The notes under the pieces are model-generated. The model was given only the letters and a program-made list of their open reading frames with translations, did no database searches and was not told where the DNA came from. Positions 55,802 to 64,000 of a DNA stretch of 64,000 nt are shown here, piece by piece. Every line of letters starts with the position of its first letter. Positions within the stretch are counted from its first letter, which is position 1. Origin of the DNA: Phocoena phocoena. Taxonomy: Eukaryota > Chordata > Mammalia > Artiodactyla > Phocoenidae. Location of the stretch: assembly GCF_963924675.1 (NCBI RefSeq), contig NC_089220.1, forward strand, positions 61,576,639-61,640,638, read 5' to 3'. A program made the translations under genes and the position numbers.

Positions 55802-56640
55802 ACACTGTCGGTGGAAATGTAAAATGGTGGAGCCACTATGGAAAACAGTATGGAGGCTCATCAAAAATTAAAAATAGAACTACCATATGATCCACCAATC
55901 GCATTTCTGAGTAAATATCCAAGAGAATTGAAATCAGGATCTTGATGAGATATGGGCACTCCCATGTTCTTTGCAGCAGTATTCACAATAGCTAAGATAC
56001 AGAAACAGCCCAGATGTCTACCAGCAGATGAATGGCTAAAGAAAATGTGGTATATACATACAGCGGACTATTATCAGCATTGAAAAAGAAGGAAATCCTG
56101 CCATTTGCAAAAACATGGATGGACCTGAAGGGTATTATGCTAAGGGAAATAAGCCAGTCACAGAAGAACAAATACTGCATGATTCCATCTATATGGAATA
56201 TATTCCATCTATATAGTCAAGTGCAGGATCAAAGACTACAATAGTGGTTGCCAGGGGTTACGGGGTGGGGGCAGTGGGGAGTTGTCCAATAAGAATAAAG
56301 CTTCAGTTTGCTAGATGAATAAATTCTAGAGATCTGCTGTACAGCATGATGCCTGTAGTTAACAACACAATTGTTGTTACCTGTAGGTAACAATTGTTAC
56401 GTGTAGGTAACAATTTTGCATTTCAAAATTCAAGAGGGTAGATCTCATGTTGTGTTCTTATATCACAAAAACAAAAACAAAGGTACACAAGGAAACTCTC
56501 AGAGGTGTTGTCTACATCTATTACCTTGATTGTGCTGATGATATCACAGGTTTACATATGTCCAAATTTATCAAGATGTATACATTAAATATGTGCAGTT
56601 CTTTGTAGCTCAATTATACCTCAATAAAACGGTCTTTAAA
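55802..56640 (+). mobile_element. Old L1 3' fragment (ORF2 C-terminus and 3' UTR)
   Basis: CACTGTCGGTGGAAATGTAAAATGGTGGAGCC, ACCATATGATCCACCAATCGCATTTCTGAG, GTTCTTTGCAGCAGTATTCACAATAGC, AAAACATGGATGGACC and GATAGTGGTTGCCAGGGG-like sequence are classic L1 ORF2-end and 3' UTR. The end is CTCAATTATACCTCAATAAAACGGTC. Candidate flank AAAACTCTTG at 55791 and 56641. Confidence 0.9.
56376..56415. repeat. Two-unit tandem repeat of 20 bp in the L1 3' UTR
   Basis: GTTACCTGTAGGTAACAATT is followed immediately by GTTACGTGTAGGTAACAATT. Each unit contains the near-palindrome GTTACNTGTAGGTAAC. Confidence 0.85.
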
Positions 56641-56650
56641 AAAACTCTTG

Positions 56651-56860
56651 CGGGGGCTTCCCTGGTGGCGCAGTGGTTGAGCATCCGCCTGCCAATGCAG
56701 GGGACACGGGTTCGTGCCCCGGTCCGGGAAGATCCCACATGCCGCGGAGCGGCTGGGCCTGTGAGCCATGGCCGCTGAGCCTGCGCGTCCGGAGCCTGTG
56801 CTCTGCAACGGGAGAGGCCACAGCAGTGAGGGGCCCGTGTACCGCAAAAAAAAAAAACAA
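56651..56860 (+). mobile_element. CHR-type SINE, short form, 13-bp TSD, directly behind an L1
   Basis: GGGGGCTTCCCTGGTGGCGC head, CGGGTTCGTGCCCCGG, CGCGGAGCGGCTGGGCC and an A-tail interrupted by one C. AAAAAAACTCTTG at 56638-56650 and 56861-56873. It used the A-tail and flank of the L1 at 55802-56640 as its target. Confidence 0.95.
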
Positions 56861-56873
56861 AAAAAAACTCTTG

Positions 56874-57170
56874 GGGACACATATGTTTTGGAACTCAGAA
56901 ATTTTTGTATTTTATAAAAGTAATATGGTGCACTTACTTATCACGTGTCCTACAAATGCCCCGGTAGGGTCTGGGGCAGCACTCCATAATCAAATACAAT
57001 AATTCTGCAGCTTACCATATAACTGTTCATACCGAATGGCAGAAAAACTACAGATAGCCTCACTTCTTTTCAGGTGAGGGTTTGCCACTAAATGAGTTTG
57101 CCACAAACTCAGGGGAAAACCGTGGATTTTTTAATGTTTTGAGCATTTGGATTTGGGAATAGTGGAAGGG
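56874..57170. other. Unique intron
   Basis: No repeat recognised. Confidence 0.45.
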
Positions 57171-57174
57171 ATTA

Positions 57175-57350
57175 GGACCTGTTTACAAATTTGCCTATTT
57201 GTTTATTGTTCATCTCCTTCCCTGGATTATAAACACATTGGGGCCACAGACTTTGTCTTGTTCACTCCTGTATCTCTGGTTCTAGGACTGTTTCTGACGT
57301 CTAGTAAGTGCTCAGTAAATTTTGGTTGAATGAATGGATGAGTAGATGAA
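57175..57350 (+). repeat. L2 3'-end relic
   Basis: TATTTGTTTATTGTTCATCTCC, TGGATTATAAACACATTGGGGCCACAGACTTTGTCTTGTTCACTCCTGTATCTC, TAGTAAGTGCTCAGTAAATTTTGGTTGAATGAATGG: a clear L2 end with terminal TGAATG repeats. Confidence 0.85.
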
Positions 57351-60255
57351 TACATAAATTAGGCAAAAGCCTAGCTTAATATAGATATAATCCAAAAAAT
57401 GGAAACTATTGTGTATTTCTAAGCATCATTTTTTCATGGACTGTGAGTTCTTATGGGTCAGGGTACTTCATTTTGATCACATCTTGTTCTCTGTTGCTTT
57501 GTATAGATTTAGTTAGTGTTGCCTACGTATAAGGAATTATAAATTCCTTTCACAACTAGAAAGTGGTAGTTTGGATTTTTTGAGAAAATTAAAATTCCTT
57601 CTAGAAAATTCACTAAGTTGCAAAGCAGAGTAATGAGGTTTAGGGGTTTTAAAGTAAACACTATCAGTCACTCTTCACTGGCGCCCTGGGTATAAAGAAG
57701 CAAATAAATATCCTAATCACCATGTTTTAGAAATATATTGCCTTACTCTCCAGTTTACTATCCATGTCCAGTGCTGAACTATAAACTTTTATTTCCCTCA
57801 AGCAAACCCCCAAACATTTATCACATTAAAAATGAATCATCTGTTATGCTCCAACCATAAACTGAATAATAAACAGAGGCAGGAATTATGATCTCTGGAA
57901 AACTGGAGAAGCGCTGGTGTGCGATCACAATATCCCACCCCATAAATCTTCAAATTCATTATTTACATTGAATTCCCAGACTTGCCTGGCAAGAGAATGC
58001 CTAAAATCCTGGCTAACTGTTTTTCAAGAATAGGTGGAAACTAATAGCAAGACCTATTCCTTGAAAGAGGCGTTTGAGGCAAATACAATAATTTGGCCAT
58101 CAATTGAATCATATACTTCTACGGAAGTTTTACTTGAAATAGTTCCATTTGAGGCTCTTTAAAATGTGTAAACGTTCTCTGCATTCCTGAAAATCCCACT
58201 GCCTCATACATGGCTTGGCACGTTTTAGGCTTCTGCTGTGTGTAAGCAAGAACATTTTTAGAATGTGATTTGACTTATGGCATATCTAAGTCCATGTACT
58301 AGGTAACTGGAATATAAGTTCTATTATATTTTAAAATAAATCTAAAGGATATAAGGTTTGCATCCATCCACATGAAAGTGGCATTTGATCTTTACATTTT
58401 TCTCTAAGGCTTTTTCTTGCACTCTGAAAATGATACATGGTTTCTTTCAGAAAGCCAGTCATTTCTGTGTCGCAATTCTACGCAATTAAGACAGATTTTA
58501 AAAATAATGTAAAACGAATCCATGCTTGATTCTCTGGGAGATGTGAATTTTTCTAGGATCAGTTTTAGTGAAATTGTTAGTTTGCCTTATGTGCTTATGC
58601 CCCTAGAAAGATGGAGTAGCTAATTTGGAGGCTGGCTTTCTACAATGCTGCATGATTGCAGTAGGTCAAATCTGACGTGGCGTTGAAAGAAAGTTCCTTT
58701 TGCAGATAATTAATGAAACGCAGCACAAAGCATGCCATCACCTAATAAAAACATCAGCTTGTGAGAAATGTTTACTGCCCTTTTCAGAAACTTCCCCTTG
58801 GACTTGGGCATACGGAATATTACCTTTCATGTTCGACTCTGTCTTCCCATGCATTTTTTGAGTACTTGCTGTATCCCAGCTAAAGCAGAGATGCTATAAG
58901 GAAACTATTAGCCTTTGGCCAGTCTCTCAGGCTCATGATTCAAAGTGACCAGCGTTCATTAAACTTTATTGCTGAGCTGCGCGAAGTTTCTCTGGATCGG
59001 GAGACGGCATGACCCTCTGTCCAGAGTTTTGAATGGTGCTGAAGCTTTTCATTAACCTGGAAGCCTTCTATTTACATGGTTCACAGCCTGGTCTCAGCTC
59101 ACTTGGAGGTAACAAAGAGTGTCGGGACAGGAGGGCAGTGGGGTTCCCACTCCTCTAAGGCTTCCATCTGACTCTGATCAGGCCTGCATTTAAACTCCTG
59201 CCTCATTAGGTAAAATAAAGTGAAAATGAATACTCAGGGATCGTATTTCACATTTGGCTTTGTCTCTTCCTCACACCTTCTCTGGGCAACACAGTTTTAC
59301 GTGATCTGGTTTGCTGGGCTCTCCCCCTGTATGCTGCTGACATTGCTGGTACCCTGTCTGTCGCCAGCAACTAGCAAGGGTACCTGGAAGGGAAACAGTG
59401 AGTGACGCAGTATCCACAGGAGCAGGACACAATTCTCCTTGACAGAACGCTTGTCAGAAATAGGAAAACTCTCCTGCCTCTAATGAAAGGGGGGTTGTAA
59501 ATTAGGAAGGACATGTTCTTAAGGTGTGATGAGAAAACGAGTGCTGAGTAAATTGTTAGTAACCTGGTTAATGCTGGATTAGCATCCTAGTAAGTTTGAT
59601 GCCTTTGAAATAGCTGACTTCTTTAGTACTGTACAGCATTAAAATCTGTAGCTTTGCCCACTTCTAATGGAACAAACTGGCATTGTGTGCCTCCTTATGT
59701 GACATATGAAAAGGACAGAACATCACCTAATTTGTATTTTTATCAAAAATGATTATGTTTAACCTAAAAATCTGTAAGGAACCAGTCGGTCAAATTCAAA
59801 TTATGGGACATTTTACAAATAGCTGGTCTATATTCTAAAAGGTCTGTGTCTTGAAAGACCAAATAAAAGGTCAGGGAACTTTCTTAGATTAAGGAGTATT
59901 AAAGAGACATGACAATTGAATATAATTTGTGATACTGGATGCAACAAACTAAAAGTGATGTTATTGGGACAATTTGGAAATTTGAATGTTGATTGAATAT
60001 TAGATAATATTGTACCAATGCTAAATTTTGTGAATGAAATGATAGCATTTGGTTACGTTGGAGGATGTCCTTGTTCTTAGGAGATACGTTATGAAGTATT
60101 TAGGGGTGAAGTGGCATGATGTCTTCCGCTTAATATCAAGTGATTTAGCAAAATATTCATGTTATAAGCCTATATCTATCGACACACACACATATGGAGA
60201 GAGAGAGGGAGAGAAAAAGATGTGTGGCAAAATGTTGAAAACGGATAAATCTAGA
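57351..60255. other. Long low-repeat intron block, about 2.9 kb
   Basis: No SINE, L1 or clear old repeat seen over about 2.9 kb, the longest such stretch together with 41.8-45.0 kb. 58440-58800 has several homeodomain-like TAAT motifs. No gene evidence. Confidence 0.5.
60180..60222. repeat. Short CA/GA simple repeat
   Basis: ACACACACACATATGGAGAGAGAGAGGGAGAG. Degenerate but clearly low-complexity. Confidence 0.75.
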
Positions 60256-60257
60256 TG

Positions 60258-60395
60258 AGTTTTACAAATGAGGTATATAATATTTACCTCATAGGACTGT
60301 TTTAATAATTAAATAAAAATTATGTAAGCTAGGTGATTAGCACACATTAGCAAAATGAGTGGTGTCTGCTACTATTTCTAGTGGTGTTAACAGTA
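60258..60395 (+). repeat. MIR 3' half
   Basis: TATATAATATTTACCTCATAGGACTGTTTTAATAATTAAATAAAAATTATGTAAGCTAGGTGATTAGCACA follows the MIR 3' half (ATAATAGTACCTACCTCATAGGGTTGTTGTGAGGATTAAATGAGTTAATAC...AAGCGC). Confidence 0.75.
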
Positions 60396-60895
60396 AACTC
60401 TTGATAGCCTCACCTTCCTTATGTCAGCCGTCGAGTTTCTATCATGCAATATCCTACCTGATTAGAATTCTCAGACTGATTGACAGCTATTGTGAATGTC
60501 TTACTTGACATGTGAATTTTTAACCAAGGTTCTTTATAATATTAGCCAGGCTCCGATCCTTATGGTACCAAGCATGTCTCCTGGCAATATCTTTCCTTTC
60601 AATACCACGGGGTCAGCCCTCTTAGAATAATGGACCCTGGTGCATTGGTCCCTTAGCCCCCTTTGGCTGCCTTCCTCAGCCCAGGTTTCCACTTCCGTAG
60701 CATCGGGATGGAGTGCCATGTGGGTGGACCTCTTGATATACCATGTCTTTCTACCCAGTTTTTAAACCTTTTCTGCTTTATTCTTTTCCTGCTAATACCA
60801 AGGATTGTGATTTTCTCCTCACTTTATAATACCTTACACCCAAGCCTCTTTCTCTCCTTTATTGGCCCCAAATAAGTTAGGAATTGTACTTAACT
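60396..60895. other. Intron, no feature supported
   Basis: Mixed sequence with C/T-rich part at about 60760-60860. Opposing short frames (60534-60719 and 60663-60875) give no coding support. Confidence 0.4.
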
Positions 60896-60899
60896 GTAA

Positions 60900-61290
60900 G
60901 TAATAGGAAGCCCTCTTTCCCAAATGAATCAGGACTGTAGACCGACAATATCATCTGGGACCCAAGCTCCTTCTGTCTATGGCTCCTCTCTTTTTTGTAC
61001 CTTCCATCTTTTTTGCAAAGTCACTTCATAGTACAAAATAGCTGCCAGAACTCCACCTATATGTCCAGCTTCCAGGCAAAAAGAACATGCTTCCCAGCTG
61101 GGTCAGCCCCATTCAAAGTAGTTTCCTGGGAGTCTTACCTAATAATTTCTGCCAGCACTTTGCCAAGTAGCACGGAAGGTTGAGAAATGTAGTCTTTCCC
61201 CTGGGCACATTGCTGCCCCAAATAAAATCAGAAAATCTATTGGAAAGAAGAGGAGAAAGAACACTGGCTAGGCAGCTAGCAACCTGGTGT
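60900..61290. repeat. Ancient unclassified mammalian repeat (copy 3)
   Basis: Ordered motifs shared with 28995-29440: AATCAGGACTGTAGACCG, CAAAGTCACTTCATAGTACAAAATAGCTGCC, AAGTAGTTTCCTGGGAGTC, AGCACGGAAGGTTGAGAAATGTAGTCTTT, GGGCACATTGCTGCCCC. Same family as the other two; name unknown. Confidence 0.5.
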
Positions 61291-61394
61291 TCCAGCATCT
61301 GTTAGGGTATCATTCATTGAGTCAGACGTTTGAGTATAGACTTTAGGCTGAGGGGGGATGCATAAAAAATAGGAGACGTCTCCCATATCACCTA

Positions 61395-62115
61395 ATCCCT
61401 TGGAAGCTTACAGTTATTAGAGGAGGCAAAAGGTGTGGAAAAATTAGAAGAAAATTTGGTGCTAATCTAAATGGAACTCAGAGAAAAGAGAGCCAAAGTC
61501 TTCAGGCAAAGTTTCTGAAATTGCATAAGATTTAGATGAGAGATTGGTAAGAGAATTTCCAAGGGAAAGCAAGAACACAGAAGCAAAGCACAGAAGAAGA
61601 AATGGTCAGACTAGTCGGAGTTCAGTGCCTTGGCCTCATTACTGGATGGAGGGGATGGTTTGGAGAAAAGCAGAAACTAAAATGACAGGTGGAATGGGGA
61701 TGGATTATGGAGGTGATTGAACCCAAGACATGTGTTTGGCCCTGATGGACTAGGCACTAGGGAGCCATTGTAGGTTCTTGAGCAGGATATTAATGAAGTG
61801 AAAGTGGTATTTTTAGGAAGACTGCTAGTTGCAAATAAAAGTAGGTAGAGGCTGGGGTTAATAAATGAGTACAGTTGTGATTTAATATACACCTTGTGTG
61901 AAGAAATCAACGGAAATGGAGAGGAAAAGACAAACCTGCAAGATGTTTGAAAGAAAAATTGAGGTAGAATGATGCTCAAGGAATGGAGGAAAGGAAAAAA
62001 TACAAGATGATTCTGAGATTCCTAGCCTGGGAGATTAGTGGAGCCTTTGGACAAAGGGGATAGTTGTGAACTCTGGAAGACTTTGTACATTTGAGGAAGA
62101 ACTGTAAAGGGTGGA
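61395..62115 (-). repeat. L2 LINE relic
   Basis: Inverted L2: AATCCCTTGGAAGCTTACAG, CAAAGCACAGAAGAAGAAATGG-like sequence, GTGTTTGGCCCTGATGGACTAGGCACTAGGGAGCCATTG, TTGAGCAGGATATTAATGAAGTG, GATTCTGAGATTCCTAGCC. Orientation matches the L2 at 24130-26815. Confidence 0.6.
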
Positions 62116-62450
62116 TAGAAGAGATATAACAAAGGTCATTAAGTAATTCTTATACAGTTTGAAAGTCCCAAAGTTATTTCTGTTGAGTTAATTGAGACCT
62201 GAACTATGTTCTTGTGTTTACCTATGTGTATTTCTAGTAAGAACATATCCAGTAGTTTGTTTTTTTTTAAGGGTAAAGTCTTCATGAGAGAGACCACTAC
62301 CATTTTTGAAGTCCTTATGTACTATATATAGTAGGCAAACTAAGGTTGTGTGGATACTTTGGATATGCTTCAAAAAATGCAAGGCTTACTATGTTAATTC
62401 TTCACAAAAAGGAAATCTCATTAATTTGTGCTATAATAATAATAAACTAA
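62116..62450. other. Unique intron
   Basis: Nothing recognisable. Confidence 0.4.
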
Positions 62451-62454
62451 AATA

Positions 62455-62645
62455 TAAATTAACATTTAATACTTTGCCAGACATAATTTCATTTCAACCT
62501 CCAACACGCTTATTTTTAGACTCAGAGCAGGTAAGTGCTGTCCTCGGTTGCACAGCTAAGTGGTGGAACTAGCATTCAAACCCCAAAATACTAATGTCGA
62601 AGCTGCCACTCACTCTTTTCCATACTGTCCTGCTTGTCTTCTTAG
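62455..62645 (-). repeat. MIR relic
   Basis: ACTTTGCCAGACATAATTTCATTTCAACC, CGCTTATTTTTAGACTCAGAGCAGG, CTCGGTTGCACAGCTAAGTGGTGGAACTAGCATTCAAACCCC follow the inverted MIR from 3' end to head. Confidence 0.8.
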
Positions 62646-64000
62646 TTACTCCTTCTTTCTGGCGCATCAGATTGCAGATCTATTGAAAAATTACTCATCT
62701 ATGATTTCTGAACGTCACAGCTTATTAAAATTTAGAAAGATTGTGAATACCTTATGTGTTACACAATTCATTTTATAATATTCAGTGGAAGAACTTTCAA
62801 ATAGCAACATTTGTTTGTTCAGAGCCTAAGCTAAGGAGATCGATGCTATCAAGCCATTTGAAAGACAATACATTTCAAGAAAGTTTATCTGGGTAAAATC
62901 TGTCCAAAACAAATGGATTCTTTTGTTGTTGTTAGAGAGACTGGTAAGGAATTTGCTCAAGTTACTCATTTGGAGACCTTACTTTTTTAATGTTGTTGAG
63001 AACACGGAAATATTTGGTAGATAAAAGATAATTTTAAGTAGGGATAGCATAACAGTTCTTTTGCTTGAGAAATTCAAAAGATAAAGACAAACAAATATAT
63101 TTGTGGTTGAAATAAACTCTTCCTTTCATTGTCCATTAGAAAAGTTTCTTACCTCTAATCACTGAGGATTGACTCTCCTGAGTTTTCCCCAGTGACTTCT
63201 TGGATAATAATTTTTCTTTAAAAACTCTTGTTTTGACTCTGTAAATTCAGTTTTACTCTGACGTGTGGCAGTGAAGCCTATCAAAGAATGCTCTTGTGGA
63301 GTTAGCTCTGTGAACCCCAGTTTCCCTCCTGGAAGCTCACCTCTGTGGTGCTGCGGGACAGTTAGGGCATGAGTCACCTCTTTCCCCTCAAGTCACAATC
63401 CATTTCTCACCCGCTTTTGACCATCTCCCAGAAGTGAGCTAGATCCTCTAAATCTCTTTTGCTTAGGAGCTTTGTGTCCCAGTTATAATTGTCAGCGTTT
63501 GACTGGATTTGAGCAGATAGGGAAATTTGTTTCAGATATGTCACATTAATGTTTCAGAGCAATTTAGACTTACACTGTGGCCTTTTACTAAACTGAGCTA
63601 TAGGAAAGTTAATTTAGTTCCCTTTGGTCAGTTCCATTTAAGCAATGGGGATGATTTACCTGCCAGTTGCTATTTAAACGAAACTGGTTGTTTTCATTCC
63701 CAGTTTTGTGTTCCCTGGGAAAAACACCCACATCATAGTAAATACCCAATGAAAGTTTATTAAATTTCCCTTAGTAGATACAAATGCAAATGCTATCTGT
63801 TTCTAGAATTTGGTTTGAGAAATGAGTTAATGTGTTAAGACCATGGGGATTTATAGTAAAATTTGTCAATATAATTTGAAGGAGGGGAAAAGACAAACCT
63901 GAGAGTCTCACGGTTGACTGTAAATGCATTTTAATTAACGTTTAATAACCTTCAGAAAATGGAAAACTACTATAAGTAAGTGATCTTGGATAAACTCCAG
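62646..64000. other. Low-repeat intron to the window end
   Basis: No repeat family or exon recognised in about 1.35 kb. Short frames on both strands are without domains. Confidence 0.45.

Larger units (their letters stand above)
30110..64000 (+). other. SLC25A21: Intron of SLC25A21 downstream of the exon (partial)
   Basis: From the donor at 30110 to the window end I found no sequence encoding the next carrier segment (expected to start FQIQ). The intron is therefore at least 33.9 kb. It has fewer young repeats than the upstream part and contains the longest low-repeat blocks in the window. Confidence 0.72.

Noticed and set aside
56651..56730. Possible tRNA gene because of A-box and GGTTCGTGCC B-box-like motifs
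   Set aside because: It is the tRNA-derived head of a SINE, repeated at more than ten places with A-tails and target-site duplications; no full cloverleaf.
1..64000. CRISPR array, operon, phage, integron or other prokaryotic systems
   Set aside because: No regularly spaced short repeats, no dense ORF organisation; sequence is clearly mammalian intron with interspersed repeats.

Overview
The window is mammalian nuclear DNA, and its repeats point to a cetacean (dolphin, porpoise or whale). The evidence is the set of tRNA-derived CHR SINEs (nine copies of the short form with a GGCTTCCCTGGTGG head, four copies of the longer form with AGTAGTTGTGGC modules, one shorter variant), together with cetartiodactyl-type L1 3' ends and older mammalian L2, MIR, MaLR and hAT-Charlie relics. 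There are no bacterial-style genes. Almost every long open reading frame is a translated SINE, a translated L1 fragment or chance.

The only protein-coding host sequence I recognise is one 49-nt exon at 30061-30109 on the + strand. It has a good 3' splice site (pyrimidine tract plus CAG) and a consensus donor (AG|GTAAGG). It encodes [G]LVEICLMHPLDVVKT[R], the end of the first transmembrane helix of a mitochondrial carrier with the PxDxxK signature, and matches SLC25A21 (mitochondrial 2-oxodicarboxylate carrier). The rest of the window is therefore read as intron of this very large gene: about 30 kb upstream and 34 kb downstream, with no other exon found by eye.

Layout: 1-5.4 kb, SINEs and an L2/L1/hAT mosaic. 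5.4-11.9 kb, mostly unique sequence with MIR, MaLR and SINE insertions. 11.9-18.7 kb, a structurally full-length but mutated L1 on the - strand with a 13-bp target-site duplication. 18.7-24.1 kb, SINEs in unique intron. 24.1-26.8 kb, an old L2 split by a younger L1 fragment and two SINEs. 26.8-33.7 kb, the exon region, a MaLR LTR and an older L1 3' end. 33.7-46 kb, long low-repeat stretches with microsatellites and G-rich tracts. 46-57.4 kb, L2/MIR/hAT relics, L1 fragments and SINEs, one of them without an A-tail. 57.4-64 kb, low-repeat intron that includes candidate conserved non-coding DNA.

Functionally the window is an intronic landscape: one constitutive-looking coding exon, a record of nested retrotransposition that can be ordered by target-site duplications, and a few low-repeat blocks that could hold long-range regulatory elements. 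I did not find a novel gene system. The findings are structural or regulatory candidates that need conservation or expression data. Repeat family names come from recognising consensus features by eye; subfamily assignments are tentative.
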